Under the pieces are notes generated by a model, which ran no database searches, was not told where the DNA came from, and saw nothing but the letters and a program-made list of their open reading frames with translations. Source: Pinus tabuliformis (taxonomy: Eukaryota > Streptophyta > Pinopsida > Pinales > Pinaceae). Taken from it: a stretch of 64,000 nucleotides of DNA. Positions 44,563 through 56,242 of the stretch are shown here, piece by piece. A program made the position numbers and the translations under genes. Numbering within the stretch: the stretch's first letter is position 1; each line of letters begins with the position of its first letter. The DNA is taken from positions 833,814,071 to 833,878,070 of the forward strand of contig CM062816.1 of assembly GCA_031772625.1 (NCBI GenBank), written 5' to 3'.

Positions 44563-45248
44563 AGCTCTCTTCGGCAAAATCCATTTATAAGGTGCAATAT
44601 AATTCTCAATTCTGGAAGCATATCTAAACAATTGAGGATGAGATTTCCAGTAACTCCTAATTACAAAAGGGACTGCTGCCCACGGAAAGCTGATTTAGGC
44701 AGCGTTTGGGGGACGGCAAAAAATAGACAATGTAAACAAATTCTCCAAAATTCACGCCAAACTCGACCTTGGTTTTTGATAAATCCAAATAAATTACGAT
44801 TCAGCTACACCACAGAAACACTCTATACACGCTCGTTAATGCTCACAACAGCTACAGATCCTCAGAGGTTTATGAATCGATTTTGGAAATACACATACTC
44901 AGGAATGAAGGCAGCCAACAAGCGTCGCTCAGCTGCAACGTCAGAAATGGATCGGGTGGGTGCGCGGTCTCTAATCATGTGGGTTCTTCAGCGCTATTGC
45001 TGGTAACAGATGAAGTATCAGGTCTCCACCATTGGCACTTTCTGTTACTTGTGGCTGTAATCGCTAAACCGGGGAACACTGCTGGAATTTGAATGAATCG
45101 AAAATGAATAGCTTTCTCTGTAATCCCACTGCCGCAGCTTCGCTCTATCTTTATAAGAATTCATTGCTTTGTCCCTCCATATCCTCAGCCAGCGGAAGAA
45201 GTATCACGCCAACCGCCCCTCACAGGCTCATATAGCTCTGATACCACA
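44563..45248 (-). other. Leader of the gag-only element
   Basis: Between the captured fragment and the 5' LTR. Visibly more GC-rich than the rest of the window, with no readable protein. It could be another captured host segment, such as a 5' untranslated region. The primer site lies at its right edge (plus ~45233-45245). Confidence 0.5.
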
Positions 45249-45614
45249 TATTGAAAAAGACATTAACTCAAACAAATATATAAAGCACAGATAAAACCCA
45301 GACACACAATAATGACGGAAAAAGGCTGAAGCCTCATGCTTCTCTCTCACTCTCATTCATTACACATTACAAAAATAATTGAATATAGTGTTACAAATAA
45401 ATAGATGAGAGACAGTGTTCTCAAGATAGTGCGTGCTATCTTAGACACCTTTGGTTGAGATAATTTCTCACCAGACACACCAATATAGGAGTTACCTAAA
45501 CTAACTCCTATCTTAGAGGAACAACCCAAGAGTTAGGCACAAATTCCTAACTTGGAATTTTTAATTAATTAATTTATTTTCGGATTTATTATTGTTTTAT
45601 GAGAGAGGCTAACA
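45249..45614 (-). repeat. 5' LTR of the gag-only element
   Basis: 366 bp, transcribed right to left. Starts (minus) TGTTAGCC at 45614 and ends CAATA at 45249, next to the primer site. Confidence 0.93.
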
Positions 45615-47100
45615 CCTCTTGCTCCTCCAATATTTCCACTAGAACTTTCCCCATTAGTTTCTTTAAATGGTAGTAGATATCCATTGTTTTCATGTAGTTC
45701 TTGTATCTAAAATCAAATTTCCCACCTACTCCAAAAAATATATGTTGGAGATGAATCTTAGTTTAATTCTAATTGTTCTCTCTACATTTACTATTTCATT
45801 TTTCCTATCTAGAGAAACATTTCTATGATAGATTCTATTTTAATTTTGTGTTTCACTCTAAGTTTTGGAGCTAGAGGCTCTCAAGTTGTTGTGTGTACCT
45901 CTCATGTTTCTGAATCCTCTACATTTTTTCATGGTGCAGTTTAAAATGAAGAGAAACCCAAAGTGAGAAGAGGATAAAAGGATCCCATCATACCGAAAGG
46001 AGGAGGACAGCGTGCCAAGAAAAGAAAAAAAACTTTACCATGTTGAGTCTTTTGCTTCCTGAAGGAAAGGCTTGGATAGATAAGAGCCATTCAAGAGGTT
46101 GAAATAAGACTTGAAAAGGAACTTGAGAGACCAAGGGTAAAAGGATACAAGAGAATGAAAAGGATCTAGGGTCAAACTGGACCAACATAAGTAACATTGA
46201 TTAGATTCAATAAACATAAACGAGAGATGCAACAAGGATTCAAAGACCCACCTCCGAGAAGGAGAGATTTAAAGGATCCCTAAACAAAAGGATGACACAT
46301 AACAAAAAATAGAAAGGCCCAAAGTAAAAGTGAAAAATGCATAGGATAGGGGAGGAGAGAAACATAAGGTAGAAAGGAAGTAAAAGATAACAAGAACCAA
46401 AGCAAAAATAAAGATTGAAAGGAAAATCTAAGCGAACAATGAGCAACTTGAAGGTTGAGACCACAACAAGGAAAAATAAATAGGAGGTCATGAAAGGGGT
46501 AAGGAAATTCCTTTCTGGTACCATGATAGGGGCAAGGCTAGAGTTTTGTATAGAATCGATTGAAAAGGAAAACATGCATGAATTTATAAAGCCAAACTTA
46601 GTCACATGATGAAAGGAAACATTAAATATAGAAGGAAAAATGAGAGTATGTAGCACAAACATTCTTTCATGGACACATTGAGAAAGGGGAGAACATCCTC
46701 ATCATTATGCTATGAGGTGAGGCTACAATTCATATCTTCTTTTTGGAGACCAACCTTATGAATGATATGACCATATTTTTTCGATAAACTATAGCAATTT
46801 AGGTGCCCTCCTCTGCATCCTTTAGGAAGACCATTATCAGAGCTTGGCATGGTTGGATAATTCTTGTTTAATATTTGATGATGCCCATTAATGACATATA
46901 GGATGTGGTGGTGCCATAAACCTCATGCAGGTTGCATTTAGGCCAGGTGGACGTGACATTCAACCTTGGATTCCCGATCATGTAAGAAGCCTTAAACCAA
47001 ATTTAATTCGTCCCATTTGAATGCACCCTTGCAAAAATATATGTTTTTTTTACTTCCAAAAATGAGGGAGATATTAATTGCATTAAAATGGAGTTGATTA
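45615..47100. repeat. Repeat X, second tandem unit (continuation of copy A)
   Basis: Continues from 40663 across the TSD CCTCT and matches 39105-40570 throughout (e.g. GGAGCTAGAGGCTCTCAAGTTGTT at ~39350 and ~45869). Confidence 0.85.
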
Positions 47101-47184
47101 ATGAAATTTGAATAACAAAAGTAGTTTTTCAATGTAATTCATAGATAATGTATTACAATGTCCCCTCTCTCTTTTTCTCTCTAT

Positions 47185-47224
<40 letters not shown>
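47185..47224. repeat. (TA)n microsatellite
   Basis: About 19 TA units directly before a SINE-like unit. Confidence 0.95.
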
Positions 47225-47227
<3 letters not shown>

Positions 47228-47403
47228 GCCCCAAGGGATAGCTCAATTTATTGATCCCTCATTACCAAGTACCTTACCTATTGGGAGGCCACAAGGTCAA
47301 ATCTCCTCGATGCCCTTGGGCTTAGGCCTGATATATTAAGCCACCTTTGATTAATCTGTGTGGACGTAGCAGTCACTAAGTGACCGTGAACCATGGTTAC
47401 CTT
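47225..47403 (+). mobile_element. tRNA-derived SINE-like unit
   Basis: GGGATAGCTCAATTTATTGA resembles an A box, and AGGTCAAATCTCC about 60 bp later resembles a B box. The text GGCCACAAGGTCAAATCTCC...GGGCTTAGGCC has the look of plant tRNA-derived SINEs. It is framed by TA and GATATA microsatellites, as expected for SINE tails, but no TSD was found. Confidence 0.45.
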
Positions 47404-47438
47404 ATATATATAGATATAGATATAGATATAGATATGGA
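47404..47438. repeat. (GATATA)n microsatellite
   Basis: TATATATAGATATAGATATA continues for about four GATATA units after the SINE-like unit. Confidence 0.9.
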
Positions 47439-48047
47439 TGGGGGAAATATTTTGTTGTCCCTTGGCTGAGAGGGAATGTCCAAAATTTTACTTTGAATTA
47501 TATTAGGCAATTCAAGGTAAAAGTTTTCATATTGCTTCTTACAACTTAAAAGTAGGGAGATTTAGTTGTTTCCATGATGAACATGGAGTTGACACCTGTA
47601 TTTTAAAAATAAATATTAAATACTAAGCAAGAAAAAAATATATTAAAAAATAAAATAAAAAATACAATCTTAGGAAAAATTGTATTGCCTAATTTTAGCC
47701 AAAGAAGCCAAAACACAAGATAGTTACAATGTGCCAACTCGTAGTCCATTACAAATATAGAGAAATACATACAAATTTGATTTAAATTTATATATAACTT
47801 CATTTAGTGATATTTGATTTTCCCAATGAATTTTCATTTATCAAATCCCTAACCGACCTTTATTTAATGATATATAAAAGTATTATTATTGATTAGAAAT
47901 TAAGTAAGCATAGTTATGATCATTCTACTAGATGTTCATTATGAAATGACATGCAAACAATTTACTATAAACAATCATTTATAAGTTTTTATCTAATTGC
48001 CATATCAAGAATTAAGAAGATCTATAAGAGGAAGTTGGGTAGGAGGA
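47439..48047. other. AT-rich DNA, no gene seen
   Basis: No homology recognised. The last bases (~48025-48046, purine-rich GGAAGTTGGGTAGGAGGAGG) look like a polypurine tract before the LTR fragment that follows. Confidence 0.45.
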
Positions 48048-48315
48048 GGTTATAAAAATTGGATAATTATATTTATTTGTCATCAATATTGATGCTTTTA
48101 GAGTGGAAAAGGAGGAGGAATCAACTCATAGGACCATTTTTGCTAATGGATTATAGTTTGGCATATTGGGATTTCAAACCTTCCTGAAGCAATTTCAGAT
48201 ATAAATTTGTGTTTTTTGAGGAAAATTTTTTCTTAAGTGAAATGCCCCCTAGAGCTATTCTACACTTAGATACCTTTCCAACGGTGCAATAATTTCCTCA
48301 ATCATAGTACGTATG

Positions 48316-50975
48316 TGTTGAAAGATTTAATAGGTATATTAATTCTCTTGCATCTATATGTCAATCCGGGCTCGTAAACACGAGTTGTATTGCTCTTCCT
48401 ACATTCAGTTCTTGGTCAGAGTTTTAATGTTTCCTTTATAATGATTAGCTAAGTAATGGAACACACAAATTCTTGTAAACACACAACTCAAAAGGAAATC
48501 AATCCATCTTGCTAACACAGGCAGAATCAATAATCAAATTCAACTTAAAGACTTTGAAATCTCTATGAACTTAACCTACTATGTACTGAAACTAAAGTTT
48601 GGACTTAAATGTCGACTTGATTCTTTACCATAGATTCCAATTTGACAGGCTATGAAAATGAATGCCTAATCAAACAGACTCCACACATAACTCAATCATT
48701 AAAAACCCAAATCCTAATTTCTGACTCTTCCACTTTCCACTTGAAATAATTAAAAGATACAGTCTACTTGTAATGGTAATTCAAATTTAAACTAAGAAAT
48801 AAATCTTGCATTCAATAACTGTTCTTAATTCAAAACCCTAGAATGAGAAAAGATTCACATTAATTTCACTGTCTTGAAAACAAGTAAAAGATCTTTATGT
48901 TGGGAGCTAATCTGAATATTCTATCTCACCCACTTAACCAAGAAAATTTATCTCTCACACTCAACTATTATGAATACATATTACTTAATCTATCATAATC
49001 TTAAGAACAAACTTCAAATATCAAACCTTAATTATATTCTCAAGAATGACAAACAAATAAAATAACTATGAATTGCTACCAGGCACAAAAAACTGTACTC
49101 AAGAAACTTATCCTACAATTGCATAAATCTCAAACTATACTCAAGCAAACCTATTCGAAATCTCAGCAAACCAACACTCTATCTCCTCAATGAAAAGGTA
49201 AATCACACAGCTGATTGCAACCTAAATTCGAAATCAAATCAAGCACACATTTGGTGGAAATTACCTCAGGCTAGAAACTGCGTTTTCAATCAACAGTGTC
49301 GGACTCTAGGACATAGTACTGCACTCAGGCACTCAAAACAAAGCAAGAGAAATCACATTGAAAACTAAACCGCTCACTTGAACTCCAAAATCAATCTGCG
49401 AATTCTATTAAGAAACTAGGAATCTATTGGGAAACAAGACTAGATTAAACTATGATAAGTTAAGTTATCTTAATCAATCAATCTAGAAAGCAATACTTCT
49501 AGGGCGCACACACTCATGGAAATAATTTAGCAGAAAACCAACTGATTTGAATTGAATTAAACTTATGATAAGTCAAGATATTCTAATTAATCAATCTAAA
49601 AAGAAATACTTCTATGACACACACATTCATGAAAATAATTTAGAAGAAAACCAACCAATTTGATAACAGAAAGAAACAAGAAAATGTGATTTTATTCGGA
49701 ATTAACTGAAACTCACTCAATGCATATGACCAATCCGGCTCTCTAATCCACACAACAAAACCCACACCATATCAATCCTTACTACTCAATGCATTATCTC
49801 GACTTCAGCATTCGAGGGTTGCTCTGCGTTTCCAACAGAGGGACCAACTCACCACAAATATTCAATTTATAATATGATTGAAACAAGTTTTATATAACTG
49901 CAACAACATAGTCAAAACGATATAACTTGTTGCTTTGGGGAACAAAGTATGTCTCTGTTTTAAAGGTAGGAGCACCAATCTCTGAGATGCACACAAGAAC
50001 CACACATTCAAATATGAAAACACATGTAATAGTCAGCACACTGAAATAGTTCCAAATTCAATAAAAGCCTCCACGTAGCATATAAAAAGTTGATAAACCA
50101 AAGGCAAACGAGAAGTAGCTATAACTATCACATGATTATGTTCCTAAGAAATGATACAGAGTTGATCCCAGATGGTGGTGGACCTGGCCACACCTGGGGA
50201 GCTTACTTACTTACAGGAAACGAAAAGCTTTAACACAACTAATTCATGAACTCACAACGAATCATCAACAAATCGATTGAAACTCAATACATAGCCATCA
50301 TAATAGTCTTCCAATTAAAAATAATATGTCTGGAGATAACACCTCAAAGATACAAATGACAAGATTCTCTTTTGTTCGCTACCTTCCTAGTTATTACAGA
50401 TCAGCCTTTATAGGCATCGACTTAGCTAAAAACATCCTGGACCATACATAGCAAAGTTAACAGCTTGGCTAAATCGATCTTCCAGATTAGATTGTTGGAA
50501 TGACTTATTTGATTTAGCATAACAAATCCTCAACTAACCCTAATATTGGTATCATCTAAGTTCGGTGAGGATAATGAACATCTTTACAATGGCAAAGATT
50601 GAACTTGTTCGATCACAGCTCTAGGTGGCTTGACTACCTAGAAGCATGTGGCATATTCATCCTTTACATTGTTAAGTACTCATCCCGAAATGGTTGTTGA
50701 GTACAAAAATGGTGGAACATGGTTCATGGACAAGCACTCTCCTAATCTCATCCTGCTTAGCTGCCACAATATTCACACTCGATCATATTGATTAGTTCAA
50801 ATCTGCTTAAACTTAACTAATAAACAACAAAATGACATAATAAAATGCTTACCTCATAGTATGATTTTGATAGTTTTAGAGCAATAAAATGGCAAGAGAG
50901 TAGGTATAGAAGTACAAAAAGGACAAGAATGGAGTTTGAAAACAATGGAAGTGGGGACAAAACGAGGCACCAACA
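48316..50975. mobile_element. Unclassified 2.66 kb insertion in an LTR
   Basis: The LTR alignment breaks at about 48315 and resumes at about 50976. The inserted DNA starts TGTTG and ends CAACA, as LTR-type termini do. A TSD is not clear (GTATG on the left, ATGCA on the right). No gag, pol or transposase is readable. A 113-bp tandem duplication lies inside. It could be a solo LTR or a non-autonomous element. Confidence 0.5.
49444..49668. repeat. ~113-bp tandem duplication
   Basis: ATTAAACTATGATAAG...AGAAAACCAACTGATTTGA at ~49445-49557 is repeated with ~15% visible differences at ~49558-49668. Confidence 0.85.
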
Positions 50976-51500
50976 ATGCAAAATTTATGCCACCTAGAAG
51001 TTGGCTTTCCTATTTTCACCACCATGATTCAGGAGGATGCCACAACGATCCTCATTATCCATGGAAGAAGGGATAGCCACATGATCATGATGAAGAAAAC
51101 TCAAGAAGATTCGATATTATAACTTTGGTTAAGAGTTGAAGGAGTCAATCTTACACAATAGTAAGCTATAAGGATTTGTTATAACTAGGCCACTAGGAGG
51201 AAAATAGGTTCCATTCTATTTCAGTTCATTTTGTTCCATAGATGAGAAAACTAGCCAAGAATTGATAGGAAGAAAAAGGATAGAGATGGATTTTTCACTA
51301 TAACAGTCCATAAGCCCCACTTCTTTGTAATTGCATCCATTTCCATTTAGAGAAAGAGAGAGCATAAAAACCTCAACTTCTGACTTGGTTTTCTCCTAAA
51401 AGGGTTTCTTAGGTCATATATTGTGCTATTATGGTTGTGAGCGATTGTACTTTCATATGTTCTCTATTTTTTGCATTTTCTAACTTAATAAATATAGAAG

Positions 51501-52090
51501 TCTAAGGAAAATAACACTCATAATATAGATTTTGGATTTTCAGTATAAATTTTTCAAAATTTTCCATACAAATTGTCTACTGGAATATCCATGGTAGTTT
51601 ACGTATCAGGAAGGATCATAAATTATTTTAAATGGAGGATCATAGTTCAAAGGTTGTGGTTATGATTCCATGCCTTACTATTGGATAGATCATGGAGTGG
51701 GGATCAATTTGAATATAGTAGTATAAAACCAATGTTGGCTTTATCAAGTCACTAAGTTAGGGAAGGAATCACTTGGGCCTTCATAGGGTTGAATTATTGG
51801 TTACTCTAAATTTGTGGAAGTAGTAATATAGGAATACAATCAAGTGGCCAAAAGGTGAAATGCAATTTTTTTGTAAAAAATACACTTGTACAACGTTATC
51901 GTTAGGAATTTTTCATGATTAAGTGTGGAATACCATTGAGAAGTCAACATCTGATATCAAATACCATTATCCTCGAATGGTTGAGTGCAAGAAGGTTGGG
52001 TTGAAGGGGTAGATAGCAATAAAATTACATCCAAAAACATCATAAGAAAAGAATCATTTCATCTTGAAGGATCTAAGGATCCATTCCCCA
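51501..52090. other. Anonymous DNA, no gene seen
   Basis: No protein homology that holds over more than a few codons. Confidence 0.45.
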
Positions 52091-52839
52091 CTTCCTTTAG
52101 AATTGCATAATACCCAAGGCTTTACTTTCTCATATGGGTGAGTTATGTCTTGAAGGTAATAATTTTGGGACAACGTTCTGTCTTGAATATATTTGTGGAT
52201 TGTGGATTGCCACTACTTGTTGTATTCTATTTTGATTATTTCATTTACGTTATATTTATTCTTTGTAAAGTCTCTAATTATGTACTTTCATTGTTATAGA
52301 TATGAGTTCCTGTGGAATCTAGAGTCATGATAATTATAACAAGAGAAAGGATAGGGAAAAATAATAGGGGAAATTTCATTTTGTAGACAGTAAGGACGGA
52401 AAAATAAAGGTGAATAATGATTACCTATCACATACTTTATTTTAATCACAAGTATGGAATCAGTATAAATGAAGATCTCTCGAATATCCAATGAATAATT
52501 AAAGTATGCCTTCAAGAATGTTTACAAAAGAATGATGGAATATTCACGACCTATGCTTGAGGTGATTAACTAATGCTTTTTAAAACTTGTATGTAGTTAG
52601 ACTTAATCATTTATTGATTGTAACATGAGTGGGAATGAGGAGGTTTATAAGGTAAGGAGGGAATTGACACTAGTTCAACCAACTTATGATGTTAGATTCA
52701 TTTCTTGAATTTACATGTGTATATATATTTTTACTTTATTGTTGTAGACAAAGTTGACATTTCCCATGGGGTGGGAGTGTATGAGTTATTTATAGGTGTT
52801 ACGTGGTTTTTTTTATCCCTTGATACAAAATTTCTTCTT

Positions 52840-52893
<54 letters not shown>

Positions 52894-54915
52894 CTCACAT
52901 TTTGTGAAACTGGTTGAATTTTGGTGTGTTAAAATTTCATAATTGTGTTTATAAATACATGGTGTGTTTCCCTCATGGTAACATGCACCATCACTTACCA
53001 ACTTGTCATATAATTATGTGGATATGATAATTCATATGCCAATCTTTCAAAGTAAATAATTAAGTTAACATTAGAAAAGATAGAGATTTTATAAAATTTT
53101 ACAATTTTAAATTAAAAATCTTAAGACACATAAAAGTTTTAGAAATATATGTAGTTTGTAGTTGTAAGGCCTCTATTTGTGTAATATGAATATCATAACT
53201 TAAATTTGGATCCTAAACCTATCTCTTGGGGAAATATTAAGTATTTGCCCTAAAACATCTCAAATTTCCACATTTTTTACATTTTATCACTCATCATTTC
53301 GATTATTATAATAAAAGTTTATTTTTTTAATTTTTACACTCGAAAAAATCGAAATTTTTACTGAGATTTTATGATATTATTGTGCCCAAAGACAATTTTT
53401 ACAATTAAGGAGATGTGTAATTCCTTCCATTCTCAACATAGAGTGGAAAATTTGCAATGAAAAATAATTAATAATGAAAAGACACTTTAATGTTGGCTAT
53501 AAATAAAATATTGCAATATCTACTAATTAAATTAAGTTTATTACAACTATGATTATATATAGTAATTAAAAGTGGAATAACCATTACTCCATCTACATGT
53601 TCTTTTTTTTCTTTCATGAAGCTTGGAAGATAGATTATATTATATCATTTCAAAATGAAGATAACATAGTAATGTTTTCCATGTGCACTCTTCTGAAATC
53701 TAGGAAACTAGACTAGTCAAATTGTAAAAATGATTTAGTCCACTAAAAAAGTCTAATTTAAAAATAAAAACACATAAAATATTTTTTTTATTTATCCCAT
53801 TAAACCTAAATTATATATTGTAGATGCATTCCTATCTATCTAGAATTCAAAAACTTGCAAATCATATCAGTAAAGATGATGAAGAAAACAATTACTAAAT
53901 AGGAGAATCCATCTAAATTGTGATAGGTGGATTGATGTATTCCTTTGAGTTGTAGAACTCTAAATCTGCCAATTTCTTGGCCATCTTTATCACTTTGTTA
54001 TCCAAATTATTGTTTCTCCTCCAATCTTTCCACTAGAACTTTCCCTGTTATTTTCTTTAACTAGTAGATATGTATTGTTTGCATGTACTTGGTATTCCTT
54101 GTCATGTTATTTCATGTACCTAGAATCAAATTTCCCACCTACTCCAAAACATCTCCATTGGAGATGAATCTTATTTCAATTATAATTTCTCTCTCTACAT
54201 TTTCTATTTCATTTTGCATAGCTGAAGTAAAATTTCTATGATAGATTCTAGTTGAATTCTTTGTTGCACTCTAATCTATGGAGTTATAGGCTCTTAATAT
54301 GTTGTGTCTACCTCTTCTATTTCAGAATCATCTACCTTTCATCACGATGAAGGTTAAAATGAAGAGAAACCTAAAGAGAGAAGAGGATAAAAGGAGTCCA
54401 ATATACCAAAAGGAGTTAGAGGGAGTGCCAAGAAAATAGAAAAACTTTTCCATGTTGAGTATTTTGCAGTCTGAATGAAAGACTTGGAAAGATAAGAGCC
54501 ATCTGACAGGCTAAAATAAGACTTGAAAGGGCACCTGAGATACTAAGGAGAAAATGTTAGAAGAGAACAAAAATAATCTACGCTTGAAGTGGACCAACAT
54601 AAGGAACGTTGAATGGATTCAAAAGACGTAGATGAGAGACACAACAAGGATTTAGAGACCCATCTCAAGGAAGGATAGATATAAAATATCCCCAAACAAA
54701 AGCATGATGCAAAACAAAACATAGCAAGACCCAGAGAAAAAGAAAAAAATGTAGAAGTTAGCGGAGGGAAGAAACATAAGGTAGAAAGAAAGAGAAGGAT
54801 AATAGGAGAAAAGAAGAAAGAAAGATAGAAATGAAAATCTAAAATAAACAATAAGAAACTTGAAGGTTGAGACCACAACAAGGAAAAATAAACAAGAGGT
54901 TGTGAAAGGGGTAAT
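52091..54915. repeat. Repeat X, copy C
   Basis: Matches 37370-40000 (start word CTTCCTTTAGAATTGCATAA at 52091, end GTGAAAGGGGTAAT at ~54903-54915). Differs by a (TA)n expansion at 52843-52890 that is absent from copy A, and ends where the chromovirus begins. Confidence 0.85.
52843..52890. repeat. (TA)n microsatellite within repeat X copy C
   Basis: About 24 AT units at a site where copy A has only TATGTATTCATG-like sequence. Confidence 0.95.
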
Positions 54916-56242
54916 CTTAAGCCCTATATAAGCCCCATGTTAACCCGAAAACCACTTATTAAACTCTATATATTAAGTGATACATTTATATTGTTATATT
55001 GTTATGTAGGCTAGAACTCCTCATGTTCCCATTTTATTATAATTATATCCCTTGTCTCCTACATATGTATTAAAGATACCTAGTATTAAGATCGTCAAAT
55101 TTTGTATTGTTCATTGTATTTATCGTAAAAGGAAATCTTCGCCTCAAAGTGGCCGGTAATTAATGGTTTCTTATAATTTTTAAAGCACAAGGATCATAAC
55201 ATTTGGTATTAGAGCTCTTGATCCTAGTGTTTTGTTGCTTCAAGCATGTCATTGTGGAACTTTCACAAAACCTTATTTTGTGGGTGGTTTCATATGGTGA
55301 AAACTAGAGATGATTTAGATGACATCCAAAGAAATCTTTGGTTCATGTTTTAGATCATAGTTCGCTATATTTTCATAAATATGATCCAAAGAAGTTAGGG
55401 TTTTTGAGTGCTCGTAAATTTTGTCTCGAATAAGTTAGTTCTTCATTTTCACTATTTATTTTTTGTGAGGCTTCAAAATGTGAAACTTGGACCACACTAA
55501 GGTGAAATCATGGTGAAAATATGATCAAACTTGTAGATATTAGTTCACTATATTTTCATAGATATGCTGCAAGGAAGTTATGGATTTTTAATGCTCCAGA
55601 ATTCAGTCTCAAACAAATCATTATCAAATTTGTACGATAACATTTTTTCTACGAGGCTTCATAAAGTTATGCATGAATCGCATTAAGGAGAAATATATGG
55701 AAATAGATGGTTACATTTTCATAATTTGGTTTGTTGTAATTTGGGATTTATACCCTATGGAAGTTAGGGTTTGTGAATAGTCCTAAATGAAATTACAAAT
55801 AGGTCAACTTGGTATTTTTGTTATATCTTCTTGTCTAGAAATTTTTAGATTGTGAAATCTTCAAAAAATTTAGGAGACATACAGAAGCACCTCAAATATA
55901 GGTTCTAGAATTACATTTCATGAACTGGATATGTGGTACACTATACAAGTTTGGTCGTGGGAAGAGGCCAAAAAATCAACAAATTTTTGGAAAGAATATA
56001 AATTTTAATTGGCACATTAGATTCGGTTCACACTTGTGGAATTATAGAAACAACATATCAGAGTATTGGAGAACAAATTTTCAGATCCAGAAGGTCTCAA
56101 ATCTCAAATATATATAAATAAAGTTTCATCCATTCTAATATTCTCCAAATTAAGGTGCATAACTTACTAGTGACCTAATTCTTTGTTAGAAGATCCCCTT
56201 TTTTTGTTGTAATAAAGAGGAGAGATATTATTATTTTCCAAC

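Larger units (their letters stand above)
40664..45614 (-). mobile_element. Gag-only (TR-GAG-like) LTR retrotransposon carrying a host peptidase fragment
   Basis: LTRs 40664-41029 and 45249-45614 (366 bp each, only about six or seven visible differences) with a perfect TSD CCTCT at 40659-40663 and 45615-45619. In minus orientation the LTR starts TGTTAGCCTCTC and ends TTTTTCAATA, so the termini are TG...TA. TGGTATCAGAGCT (plus ~45233-45245) is the tRNA-iMet primer site, and GAAGGGGGGAA (plus 41030-41040) the polypurine tract. The 4.2 kb interior has one gag-like gene and no protease, RT or integrase, as in TR-GAG elements. A 1 kb oligopeptidase segment lies antisense between primer site and gag. 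Few LTR differences suggest a recent insertion. Confidence 0.93.
48048..51500 (+). repeat. Gypsy LTR (same family as 60.5-61.0 kb), split by a 2.66 kb insertion
   Basis: 48052-48315 and 50976-51250 together align, in opposite orientation, with 61008-60497. Shared words include CATCAATATTGATGCTTTTAGAGTGGAAAAGG, TTTTCACCACCATGATTCAG and TAACTTTGGTTAAGA. A polypurine stretch precedes it, so it is probably the 3' LTR of a plus-strand copy. The right end is approximate; AATAAA-type signals occur near 51490. Confidence 0.7.

Noticed and set aside
51580..51860. Possible LINE endonuclease start (YWNIHG-like)
   Set aside because: Only about six residues fit, with no following catalytic motifs.
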